DNA of 64,000 nucleotides from RYN-230 sp963770545. Its GTDB lineage: Bacteria > Actinomycetota > Actinomycetes > Streptosporangiales > Streptosporangiaceae. The DNA is taken from assembly GCA_963770545.1 (NCBI GenBank), contig CAVYQF010000020.1:22450-86449 (forward strand). The letters are read 5' to 3'. Positions 17,573 to 24,767 of this stretch are shown here, piece by piece. Under the pieces are notes generated by a model. That model was not told the DNA's origin. It searched no databases and was given only the letters and a program-made list of their open reading frames with translations. Position 1 is the stretch's first letter, and the number at the start of each line of letters is the position of its first letter. A program made the translations under genes and the position numbers.

Positions 17573-18599
17573 AGGGCCGGCCCTTGACTCCGATTCCGTA
17601 GATGGCGGCCTGATAGTTTCCGGCGGGATTCTGCGGCAGCTTAGTGAACCAGACCAATACATAACGCCCGCGCGCGGGACGGCTCAGTCCTAGCCGCACG
17701 ATTCCGCCCGGCCCAGCCGAGCCCGCAACCGGCCGCAGCGCCCCCAGGTTCGGCTGGTCACCTACGCGGATCTGGAAATGCGCGCCTGGGTACGCGCCGA
17801 GGGTGACCCGGATCGCGGTGACCGTGACCGGCCGGCCCATGTCCACCAGCAGGCCGGTGCCGGAGTACAGGTTGCCGAACTCGGCGGTGGTGTACCAGTC
17901 GGTGCGCCACGCGGTGCCACGCACGCCGTCGATGGCCAGGTGCGCGTTCTGCGAATCGTCCCCCGTGCCCGCAGGGCGGAACGCGGCCGCGCTCGCCGGG
18001 GCCATGGTGTGCGCCCGGACCTCCTGGGCCGGGGTCGGTGCCGGGGTGGACCCCGTCGTGGACGGCGCCGGACTGGCCGACTGCGCCGCGGCGGGCGCGC
18101 TGGACCCGGCCGTGGCCCGCGAGGAGCGCGCGGTGTCCGGGCGCCCCGCAGCCCCGCTCGCGGCCGGGGTGGGGCTGGCGTTACCGTCCGCAGCGACGGA
18201 AAGGGCCGGTCCGGACCCGGGGCTGCCCATGATCCGGTAGCCGACGAAACCGAGCACGATCACGATGGCCGCCAGGCCGAACACCAGCATGAATCCCGGC
18301 CGGCGGTGCCACTGCGTCCGGGAGCGCTCAAGCAGTTCGTCGAGACTGGTCGCGGCCACCGGCCCGGGTGCCCGGTGGGCCTGGTCGTATTCGTGGATCA
18401 GCGGCTCGGGATCGGTCCCGACGACCTCGGCGATGCTGCGGATGTCCCCCCGGGCGTAGAAGTCGCCGCCGCAGGCCTCATAGTCGTCGGCCTCGATACT
18501 GCGGATGATCGGCGGCCTGATCCGGGTCTGCTCGCTGACCTGGGCAACGCTGAGACCTGCCTGGTGACGGGCTTCCGCTAGGGTCTCGCCGATGCTCAC
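17571..18599 (-). CDS. RodZ-like HTH membrane protein with discoidin-like C-terminus
   Basis: GTG 18599 follows GGAGGT and gives MSIGETLAEARHQAGLSVAQVSEQTRIRPPIIRSIEADDYEACGGDFYARGDIRSIAEVVG, the RodZ-type helix-turn-helix. A membrane helix follows at about residues 107-127 (LVFGLAAIVIVLGFVGYRI), then a Ser/Ala/Pro-rich stretch and an outer C-terminal domain that reads like a discoidin/NPCBM-type sugar-binding fold (NAHLAIDGVRGTAWRTDWY, GLLVDMGRPVTVTAIRVTLG, RGRYVLVWFTKLP). RodZ links the MreB cytoskeleton to wall synthesis; here the outer domain suggests a wall- or glycan-contacting role. It runs toward the SNF2 gene, 137 bp apart. Confidence 0.85.
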   Translation of the reverse strand: MSIGETLAEARHQAGLSVAQVSEQTRIRPPIIRSIEADDYEACGGDFYARGDIRSIAEVVGTDPEPLIHEYDQAHRAPGPVAATSLDELLERSRTQWHRRPGFMLVFGLAAIVIVLGFVGYRIMGSPGSGPALSVAADGNASPTPAASGAAGRPDTARSSRATAGSSAPAAAQSASPAPSTTGSTPAPTPAQEVRAHTMAPASAAAFRPAGTGDDSQNAHLAIDGVRGTAWRTDWYTTAEFGNLYSGTGLLVDMGRPVTVTAIRVTLGAYPGAHFQIRVGDQPNLGALRPVAGSAGPGGIVRLGLSRPARGRYVLVWFTKLPQNPAGNYQAAIYGIGVKGRP

Positions 18600-19043
18600 G
18601 CGACACCTCCCTGCCATCGGACCCACGCGCCACCGGGGAAGGCGCGGCCCACCGTTCCATGTCACCATCATCGCCGCTACCGCGGCCGCTGAACCGCAAC
18701 AGGGCCTACATCAATGCGAGGCGATGCTGAATGCGCGCGTTGCGTGCCGCGAACGACCTGGCGCTGCAATGGTGTTCCCGCCACTGAAGCGTCCGCACAT
18801 GTTCTGGCCGCACCGCGCCGGGCCCTTCGGCCGCGAATTTGCGCCTTGAGTGGCCAGTGTTTCCAATGTTGCGTTTGCCTGATCTTCCGGGTTCGTGATC
18901 AACCGATTGGTGACGTTCTAGCGACACCAATCGGTTGATCACGAACCGGCAGCCGCCTGAGCGCGCTCACGAACCGGCGCCCGCTCAGCGCGGCCCGGAA
19001 CTGACAGCCGCCCAGCGCGGCGACAAACAGGCAGCCGGCACCG
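18600..19043. other. 444-bp gene-free stretch holding a perfect hairpin
   Basis: No frame here has family resemblance, a ribosome site and sensible codon use together. The left part should hold the promoter of the RodZ-like gene; the middle holds the 23-bp hairpin listed separately; the right part (about 18947-19043) has scattered repeats of GAACCGGC and CAGCGCGGC and lies downstream of the DUF1707 stop. Confidence 0.6.
18890..18947. repeat. 23-bp perfect inverted repeat (terminator or mobile-element trace)
   Basis: The arm GGTTCGTGATCAACCGATTG continues to 18912 and is matched exactly by 18925-18947, with a 12-nt loop ACGTTCTAGCGA. The arms are only about half GC, unlike the surrounding DNA. 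It lies about 100 bp past the DUF1707 stop, so a terminator is possible, but there is no T-run and the length and composition are unusual. Confidence 0.8.
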
Positions 19044-19541
19044 CTACCAGCGGCCGCAACCCCCGCGGCCCCCGGCCCGGCCCGAACGCCAGATCCGGCG
19101 GAACACCCCGCGGACCACGCCGAAGACCAGCAGGAAGATGGCCAGCTTGCCGGGCAGCGGGAACAGGCTCAAGTGCAGGCCGACGATCAGCAGCCAGGTC
19201 GTGAACGCGGCGATGAGCGCCGGGAACAGCCCCAGGCGGGGCCGAGAGCGCGGCCCGTGCTCGTGCCTGGCCCGCTCCCGCTGGAATCCCGGGCTGGCGA
19301 CCGGCGCCCGGGCCGCCGTGCTGGCCGCCCCCGCCCCGGCGGCCGCGGCCGCCGGCGTGGCGACCGGCGGCATATCGCGGGTCAGCGCGCTGAGCTGGCT
19401 GCGCATGGTCGCGGCGAACGCGGCCTCGATACGCTCGTTGAACTCCTCCAGGGTCAGCCGCCCCTGGGCGTAGTGCTCGCGCAGCGCCGCGGCGACCGCC
19501 TCACGGTCGGCGTCTCCGACGCGCAGGTCCGGTCCAGTCAC
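19044..19541 (-). CDS. DUF1707 domain membrane protein
   Basis: GTG 19541 is preceded by GGAGG and starts the canonical DUF1707 domain (DLRVGDADREAVAAALREHYAQGRLTLEEFNERIEAAFAA), a cytosolic SHOCT-like module. A Pro/Ala linker follows, then two membrane helices at about residues 108-150 (LGLFPALIAAFTTWLLIVGLHLSLFPLPGKLAIFLLVFGVV, read as a 2TM hairpin), and a Gly/Arg-rich tail. These actinobacterial proteins are of unknown function. The frame is open to a GTG at 19580, but the ribosome site favours 19541. Confidence 0.85.
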   Translation of the reverse strand: MTGPDLRVGDADREAVAAALREHYAQGRLTLEEFNERIEAAFAATMRSQLSALTRDMPPVATPAAAAAGAGAASTAARAPVASPGFQRERARHEHGPRSRPRLGLFPALIAAFTTWLLIVGLHLSLFPLPGKLAIFLLVFGVVRGVFRRIWRSGRAGGRGGCGRW

Positions 19542-19588
19542 GTGGTCCTCCGCATGCCCCGTTGTGCCCCCGATGTACACCTGAAGAT

Positions 19589-19600
19589 ATATCTCGATAT
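19589..19600. promoter_or_regulatory. PadR-like ATATC-N2-GATAT operator before DUF1707
   Basis: ATATCTCGATAT (inverted repeat ATATC/GATAT) lies in an AT-rich patch just upstream of the DUF1707 gene. Sites of this shape are bound by PadR-type repressors in other actinobacteria; no padR gene is in the window. Confidence 0.35.
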
Positions 19601-19708
19601 GGTCGTCGGCAAGTCATCAGCCGGACGTTGACCGTAACTTTTCATCCGCCGGACGTTGGACGTCATTTTCGTCATCCGGATGTCAGCCGGACGTGGGGCC
19701 TTAACGGT

Positions 19709-20311
19709 TCAGCAATCCACGGCCTCGGCCAGGTAGCGGCGCACGAGAGCGTCGGTGAAGGTGACGGGCACGCTTTGCCGGGCCAGGAGAACCCGGTAGT
19801 AGATGGGGCCGACCAGCTGGTCGAGGGCGAGATCGATGTCCGTGGCCTCGGCCAGTTCGCCGCGGCGGCGGGCGCGCAGGAACGGCGCGCGATCCCGGTC
19901 GCGCTGCCGGGCCATGACCTCAGATTCGAACCGGGCGGCCACGGCCGGGTCGTGCTGCGCCTGCCCGGCCAGGGCGCGGAATACGGCGCCAGCGTCCGTC
20001 GTGCTCAGGAACGTGGCCAGCTGGGCCAGCTGATCCCGGAGGTCGCGGCCGAGGTCGCCGTGGTCAGCCGGGGTGAAGAACTCGGCCGCGTCGACGGTCA
20101 GAGCGTCAAAAAGGATGTCGGTCTTCGAGGCCCACCAGCGGTAGATGGTCTGCTTCGCGACCCCCGCCCGGGTGGCGATGCCCTCGATCGTCACACCCGC
20201 GAAACCGTGCTCGACCAGCAGGTCATCGGCCGCTTCCAGGACGGCCAGCCGGGCTTCCTCGCTGCGCCCGTGCCGGTTGCCGTGGTGGCGGGCCGGGGTG
20301 CGAGCCTTCAT
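19709..20311 (-). CDS. TetR-family transcriptional regulator
   Basis: This is a 200-residue TetR repressor with the DNA-binding domain RLAVLEAADDLLVEHGFAGVTIEGIATRAGVAKQTIYRWWASKTDILFDAL, followed by a C-terminal domain of the TetR_C type (VFRALAGQAQHDPAVAARF, LDQLVGPIYYRVLL). The start ATG 20311 is the first before the basic N-terminus MKARTPARHHGNRHGRSEEA. It is divergent from the O-methyltransferase gene, with a perfect 24-bp palindrome between them, so control of that gene and itself is likely. Confidence 0.92.
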   Translation of the reverse strand: MKARTPARHHGNRHGRSEEARLAVLEAADDLLVEHGFAGVTIEGIATRAGVAKQTIYRWWASKTDILFDALTVDAAEFFTPADHGDLGRDLRDQLAQLATFLSTTDAGAVFRALAGQAQHDPAVAARFESEVMARQRDRDRAPFLRARRRGELAEATDIDLALDQLVGPIYYRVLLARQSVPVTFTDALVRRYLAEAVDC

Positions 20312-20335
20312 GCGGCCCAGCGTACCGGGCCCTTG

Positions 20336-20359
20336 CCTAGACGCAACGTTGCGTCTAGG
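20336..20359 (+). promoter_or_regulatory. Perfect 24-bp TetR palindrome over the methyltransferase promoter
   Basis: The half-site CCTAGACGCAAC (20336-20347) is followed directly by its reverse complement GTTGCGTCTAGG (20348-20359). Its right edge contains TAGGAT (20355-20360), a good -10 only nine bases before ATG 20369. Repressor binding would cover the -10, and the message would be leaderless. Confidence 0.7.
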
Positions 20360-20368
20360 ATTCCGGGC

Positions 20369-21022
20369 ATGACCAACACACTCGCCGCCCCTCAGGTAAC
20401 GGCCACGCTCAGCCGGCTGTTCGCGGCCGCCGCCCAGGACAACGACGCCTCCGCCATCCTGCCCGGGGGAACGTACGCGACCGCGTCGGCGCTCGAAAAG
20501 GCTGACGCCGTCCAGGACGTGTACATGCCCATCTCCCCCGAAGCCGGCCAGCTCCTCTACGCGCTGGTCCGCGCCAGCCGGCCGGAAACCGTCGTGGAGT
20601 TCGGCACATCGTTTGGCATCTCCACCATCCACCTCGCCGCCGCGGTGACCGACAACGGCACCGGCCACGTCGTGACGACCGAGCTGAGCACCGCGAAGGT
20701 CAAGGCGGCCCAGTCCAACCTCGAGCAGGCCGGCGTCAACCGGGTGGTGACCATCCTGGCCGGTGATGCGCGCCAGACGCTCGCCGAGGTGCCCGGCCCC
20801 ATCGGGGTCGTGCTGCTGGACGGGTGGAAGGACCTCTGCCTGCCGGTGCTCCAGCTGCTGGAACCCAGGCTCGCGCCCGGCGCGATCGTGGCCGGCGACG
20901 ACAGCAGCTTCGCGAGCATGGCCGGTTACCTGGACTACGTCCGGGATCCCGCCCACGGCTACGTGAGCGTGGCGTTCCCTGTCGAGGACGGCATGGAGAT
21001 CAGCTGCTGGACCGGCCGCTAA
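20369..21022 (+). CDS. SAM-dependent O-methyltransferase (class I, CCoAMT-like)
   Basis: The 217-residue protein has the O-methyltransferase family 3 layout: PISPEAGQLLYALVRASRPETVVEFGTSFGISTIHLAAAV is motif I (SAM binding), VVTTELS motif post-I, GDARQTLAEVPGPIGVVLLDGWKDLCLPVLQLLEPRLAPGAIVAGDD motifs II-III (the GDA and LLDGWK blocks). It methylates a small molecule, typically a catechol-like hydroxyl; the substrate is not known. Its promoter is overlapped by the TetR palindrome, so it may be induced by its own substrate. Confidence 0.9.
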   Translation: MTNTLAAPQVTATLSRLFAAAAQDNDASAILPGGTYATASALEKADAVQDVYMPISPEAGQLLYALVRASRPETVVEFGTSFGISTIHLAAAVTDNGTGHVVTTELSTAKVKAAQSNLEQAGVNRVVTILAGDARQTLAEVPGPIGVVLLDGWKDLCLPVLQLLEPRLAPGAIVAGDDSSFASMAGYLDYVRDPAHGYVSVAFPVEDGMEISCWTGR

Positions 21023-21089
21023 GCCCCGCCGACCCGCGCCCGAGGCCAGCATCAGGATCTGACCACCATCCGGACGGTCGTCCGCCTGT

Positions 21090-21992
21090 TCAGCCCCCGT
21101 GCCCCGCTTCCGAGTGCCCCGCTTCCGAGTGCCCCACTTCCGAGTCCCCCACCTCCGAGTCCCCCACCTCTGAGTGCCCCACCTCTGAGTACGGCCGCAC
21201 CTCCGAGTACGGCCGCGATTGCCACAACGCCCAGTCGGCGGACACATCCCCCGCTGTCCGCAGCAGCAACGGGAGGTACTCCCCGGTCAGCCGCTCCACG
21301 GTGGTCTCCGCCGCGTGCACGGTCACGTTCATGGCGGCCCGCACGGCCCCTGTGCCGTCCCGGACCGGCGCCGCGATCGACCGGATTCCCGGCGCCAATT
21401 CCTCATCTGCCAGCGCCCAGCCCCGGGCCCGGATGGTGGACAGCTCCTCGCCGAACGCCTGCCGGTCGCGGGGCAGGAAACGGGGCAGCCCGGAACGGCT
21501 CGGCTGGGCCAGCACGCCCGCCAGCTCGTCCGGGCCGAGGGCAGCCAGCAAGACCTTGCCCTGAGACGTGTACGCCGCGGGGAACCGGGTCCCGATCTCG
21601 ACCCGCAGCGTGATCAGCTTGGGCACGGCGACGCGCGCGACGTACACGATGTCCGAGCCGTCGAGCTGGGACATCGACGACGACTCGCCGGTCTGGGCGA
21701 CGAGCCGCTCGAGGTGCGGGCGGCCGACTTCCCACAAGCCCAGTGAGGCAACGAACGCCATCCCGAGCGAGAGGACCCGGGGTGTGAGCGAGAACTGGCC
21801 CTCCGCGAAACGCACGAATCCCAGTTCCTCCAGGGTCAGCAGCAGCCGCCGTGCCGTGGGGCGGGCCAGGCCCGAGACCGTGGCGATTTCGCTCAGGCTC
21901 ATCCGCGGACGCTCGGCACTGAAGCACTGCAGCACGTCCAGCCCACGGGCCAGCGACTCGACGAAGTCGGGTCCCTCGCCACGACCGGCCAT
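21090..21992 (-). CDS. IclR-family regulator (PcaR/PobR-like) with repeat tail
   Basis: The N-terminal winged helix is FVESLARGLDVLQCFSAERPRMSLSEIATVSGLARPTARRLLLTLEELGFVR; the ligand-binding domain follows with the IclR blocks YVARV, AAYTSQGKVLLAAL and IAAPVRDGTGAVRAAMNVTVHA. The FVESLARGL-type start is typical of the PcaR/PcaU/PobR group, which controls aromatic catabolism. ATG 21992 fits the family start. After the domain end, the protein carries a repeated SEVG[H/D]SEVG tail from six 15-bp units. It is divergent from the flavin monooxygenase gene, its likely target. Confidence 0.9.
   Translation of the reverse strand: MAGRGEGPDFVESLARGLDVLQCFSAERPRMSLSEIATVSGLARPTARRLLLTLEELGFVRFAEGQFSLTPRVLSLGMAFVASLGLWEVGRPHLERLVAQTGESSSMSQLDGSDIVYVARVAVPKLITLRVEIGTRFPAAYTSQGKVLLAALGPDELAGVLAQPSRSGLPRFLPRDRQAFGEELSTIRARGWALADEELAPGIRSIAAPVRDGTGAVRAAMNVTVHAAETTVERLTGEYLPLLLRTAGDVSADWALWQSRPYSEVRPYSEVGHSEVGDSEVGDSEVGHSEAGHSEAGHGG
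21099..21188. repeat. Six 15-bp tandem units at the 3' end of the IclR gene
   Basis: Units of the form GTGCCCCGCTTCCGA run six times from 21099 to 21188 and encode the SEVGH/SEVGD/SEAGH series. Sequence drift is graded along the array, as expected from stepwise duplication. Confidence 0.88.
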
Positions 21993-22120
21993 AACCGCTT
22001 TACCTCTCACATCAGCCCAGCGTGCGTGTGCTTGACAGCGCCGCAATTGCACGGGCATCGTACTGCCAACGCCGCTATGCGTACACTCGTCCGCGCTTGC
22101 TGGCCGATGACTGACCGACC

Positions 22121-22171
22121 CGCCGTTGACCTCATCACGCCGTTGACCTCATCACGCCGTTGACCGCATCG
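22121..22171. repeat. Three 17-bp direct repeats upstream of the monooxygenase gene
   Basis: CGCCGTTGACCTCATCA is present at 22121-22137 and 22138-22154 exactly and at 22155-22171 with two changes. The array ends 28 bp before ATG 22200. It contains TTGAC, a -35-like hexamer, in each unit, and may be an IclR-binding site or a duplicated promoter element. Confidence 0.85.
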
Positions 22172-22199
22172 CAGAGACACAGCTTCACAGGGACACAGC

Positions 22200-23978
22200 A
22201 TGAGCAATGACGCACCTGCAGTGCAGACCGATGTCCTCGTGGTCGGCTCAGGGCCGGGCGGCGCAGCCGCCGCGCTCTTCCTGGCCACCTACGGCACGAA
22301 GACCATGGTGGTGACGAAGTACGGGCACCTGTCCGACACGCCCCGGGCGCACATCACGAACCAGCGGACCATGGAGACGCTGCGCGACATGGGCCTGGAG
22401 CAGCGGCTCATGCGCGAGGCCACGCCCTGGGAATGGATGGGCAACACCACGTTCTGCACCAGCCTGGCCGGCGACGAGCTGGGCCGGATCCCGTCCTGGG
22501 GCACCGACACCCGGCGCCACCACGACTACGAGCTGCAGAGCCCGTGCACGATGCTGGACGCCCCGCAGACCATCACCGAGCCGGTCATGATGCAGGCCGC
22601 GCAGGCCCGGGGGGCCAAGGTCCGGTTCGACACCGAGTACCTGTCCCACGTCCAGGACGACTCGGGCGTGACCACGCAGGTCCGCGACCGGCTCACCGGC
22701 GCGGACTACGCGATCCGCTCGCGTTACCTGGTCGGCGCGGACGGCGCCCGGAGCAAGGTCGCGGCCGACCTGGACCTGCCGTTCGAGGGCCCGGGCGCGG
22801 TGGGCGGCGCGCTGCACATCATCTTCGAGGCCGACCTGAGCCGCTTCGTCGACTACCGGCCGTCCGTCCTGTACTGGATGGTGCAGCCGGGCGCCGAGAA
22901 GGAAGGCGTCGGGCTCGGCGTGCTGCGGATGATCAAGCCGTGGCACGAGTGGATGCTCATGTGGGGGTACGAGGCCGCTGCCGGGCCGCCCGAGATCACC
23001 GACGAGTTCGCCCGCGAGCTGGCCGTGCAACTGGTCGGCACCGAGGACTTCGAGATGCGGGTCACCGAACGGCTGCCGTGGACGGTCAACCACCACTTCG
23101 CCACGACCATCGCGGACCGGCGGGTCTTCTGCGTCGGCGATGCCGTCCACCGCCACCCCCCGACCAACGGGCTCGGCTCCAACACGTCGATCCAGGACTC
23201 CTACAACCTGGCCTGGAAGCTGCATCACGTGCTGGCGGGCCTGGCCAGCCCGGCCCTGCTCGATTCCTATAACGCCGAGCGGGCGCCGGTCGCCCGGCAG
23301 ATCGTCGAGCGGGCCAACCAGAGCATCGCCGACACCGGCCGGATCATCGCGGCCCTCGACGTGGACGACACCACCAACGTCAACAAGCTGAACCGGCAGC
23401 TCGCGCTGCGCAAGGCACCCGGCCCGGAGGGCGAGAAGATCCGGGAGAAGCTGCGCGAGGCCATCGCGTACAAGGCGTACGAGTTCGACGCGCATGGCGT
23501 GGAGCACAACCACCGCTACGCTTCGGCGGCCGTCATCGGTGACGGGACCGCGATGCCCGCGTTCACCCGGGACCCGGAGCTGTACGCCCAGCCGACCACC
23601 TGGCCCGGGGCCAAGCTGCCGCACACCTGGGTGACCCGGGAGGGACGCCGCATCTCCACACTGGACCTGGCGGGACACGGCACTTTCAGCGTGTGGACCG
23701 GCATCGGCGGCCAGGCCTGGCTCGACGCGGCGGAGACCTTCAGCGCGGAGACCGGCCTGCCGGTCACCCTGGTCTCGGTCGGCCCGGGCCAGCCCTTCGA
23801 GGACCCCTACGGCACCTGGGCCGAGCTCCGCGAGATCTCCGACGGCGGGGTGCTCCTGGTCCGCCCCGACCTGTACGTCGCAGCCCGCCACACGAGCGCG
23901 CCCGACTCCCCCGAGTCAGCCGCCCGCTGGCTCCGCCAGACCCTGACCTCCGTCCTGCGCCCCGCGCCGCCCGCGTAA
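22200..23978 (+). CDS. FAD-dependent aromatic monooxygenase (TfdB/PHBH family)
   Basis: The protein (592 aa) has VLVVGSGPGGAAAALFLATYGTKTMVVTKY (dinucleotide-binding GxGxxG, residues about 12-30), YLVGADGARSKV (the DG motif binding FAD and NADPH) and RVFCVGDAVHRHPPTNGLGSNTSIQDSYNLAWKL (the GD motif), so it is a class A flavoprotein hydroxylase. The length, with a C-terminal thioredoxin-like domain, and the segments PWEWMGN and HHDYELQSPC resemble 2,4-dichlorophenol 6-monooxygenase (TfdB). It would hydroxylate a phenolic substrate using NADPH and oxygen in the cytosol. Regulation by the divergent IclR gene is likely. No ring-cleavage genes are adjacent. Confidence 0.92.
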   Translation: MSNDAPAVQTDVLVVGSGPGGAAAALFLATYGTKTMVVTKYGHLSDTPRAHITNQRTMETLRDMGLEQRLMREATPWEWMGNTTFCTSLAGDELGRIPSWGTDTRRHHDYELQSPCTMLDAPQTITEPVMMQAAQARGAKVRFDTEYLSHVQDDSGVTTQVRDRLTGADYAIRSRYLVGADGARSKVAADLDLPFEGPGAVGGALHIIFEADLSRFVDYRPSVLYWMVQPGAEKEGVGLGVLRMIKPWHEWMLMWGYEAAAGPPEITDEFARELAVQLVGTEDFEMRVTERLPWTVNHHFATTIADRRVFCVGDAVHRHPPTNGLGSNTSIQDSYNLAWKLHHVLAGLASPALLDSYNAERAPVARQIVERANQSIADTGRIIAALDVDDTTNVNKLNRQLALRKAPGPEGEKIREKLREAIAYKAYEFDAHGVEHNHRYASAAVIGDGTAMPAFTRDPELYAQPTTWPGAKLPHTWVTREGRRISTLDLAGHGTFSVWTGIGGQAWLDAAETFSAETGLPVTLVSVGPGQPFEDPYGTWAELREISDGGVLLVRPDLYVAARHTSAPDSPESAARWLRQTLTSVLRPAPPA

Positions 23979-24294
23979 CCGGCCGGGGGCCCACACCGTC
24001 TCCGCTCACACCGTCTCAGCCGTGCTGCGCACGGCGAGCACCGCGAGCACCACGAACACGCGAACACGGCGAACACGGCGAACACGGCGAACACGGCGAA
24101 CCAGGCCAGATGACCCCGATGGACGTCATCGACACGGTTCCCCTGCTGATCACCGTCGTGCCGATCCTGGTGATCTGGTAGGTGGGCAGCGCCCGGCCGA
24201 CCGTCTGCATCCAGCCGGAGCCCGAAAGTGGAAGGCCGGGGGGAATGTTCCGGGCCGCCCGCCGCGATTGGGCCCCTCCGGGCCCGCGGCGCGC
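23979..24294. other. 316-bp gene-free stretch with a 9-bp tandem repeat
   Basis: CGAACACGG is repeated four and a half times from 24061 to 24101. A 23-codon frame at 24110-24181 (MTPMDVIDTVPLLITVVPILVIW) could make a small membrane peptide, but it lacks a ribosome site and I do not call it. The stretch separates the monooxygenase gene from the end of the leftward MerR-like gene. Confidence 0.5.
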
Positions 24295-24657
24295 TTATGG
24301 TCCAGATCGCTCGCGCTGTTCCAGGGCGGCCAGCCGCAGCTCCAGCTGGTCGACCCGGTGCCGCAAGATCTCCAGTTCCGCCTGGTCCGCAATCCGGCGC
24401 TCCGCGGTCCGGCGCAGCCGCGGCGACGCCTCGGCGCGGCTCGCGACCATCGCGAGCGGGACCAGCCGCTGCGGGCCGTGCGGGCCCTCCACCAGCCGCG
24501 ACGGGATCTGCCCCGAGCGGTACCAGGTCCGCAGCGCGGCCCGGGACGCCCCGGTCTGGGCGGCGGCCCGCTCCAGCGTCACCCAGTCCGACCCCTCCAG
24601 CTGGGCGGTCAGCTCGACTTCGAGCTCCCAGGCGTCGAGCCGGTCTTCCCAGTCCAC
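24295..24657 (-). CDS. MerR-like helix-turn-helix protein with coiled coil
   Basis: The 120-residue protein has a short N-terminal helix (DWEDRLDAWELEVELTAQLE), then a MerR/Xis-like helix-turn-helix (WVTLERAAAQTGASRAALRTWYRSGQIPSRLVEGPHGPQRLVPLAMV) and a C-terminal coiled coil (AELEILRHRVDQLELRLAALEQRE) for dimerisation. GTG 24657 is preceded by GGGAGG and is preferred to the longer open frame reaching 24726. It is divergent from the Clp-N gene across about 110 bp and could regulate it; the target is inferred from position only. Confidence 0.82.
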   Translation of the reverse strand: MDWEDRLDAWELEVELTAQLEGSDWVTLERAAAQTGASRAALRTWYRSGQIPSRLVEGPHGPQRLVPLAMVASRAEASPRLRRTAERRIADQAELEILRHRVDQLELRLAALEQRERSGP

Positions 24658-24767
24658 CGCCCTGCCTCCCTGCCGCGCCCCGTCGCTTCCCCTGGTTTTC
24701 CGCAACGAAAACCATACTATTAGCATGGTATTGACATGGTCTAGGCCCCCCGGCGACAGTGAGTTCC

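Noticed and set aside
18706..18942. Overlapping short frames on both strands before the hairpin
   Set aside because: No ribosome site or family; the composition is that of intergenic DNA.
22248..23891. A 547-codon minus-strand frame opposite the monooxygenase gene
   Set aside because: The plus strand encodes an unmistakable flavin monooxygenase; the antisense product has low complexity and no recognisable domains.
24053..24101. 9-bp tandem array as a possible CRISPR or regulatory array
   Set aside because: Units are contiguous without spacers and too short; it is a simple tandem repeat.
24110..24181. A 23-codon frame with a hydrophobic core
   Set aside because: It looks like a possible membrane peptide, but there is no ribosome site and no conservation evidence available.
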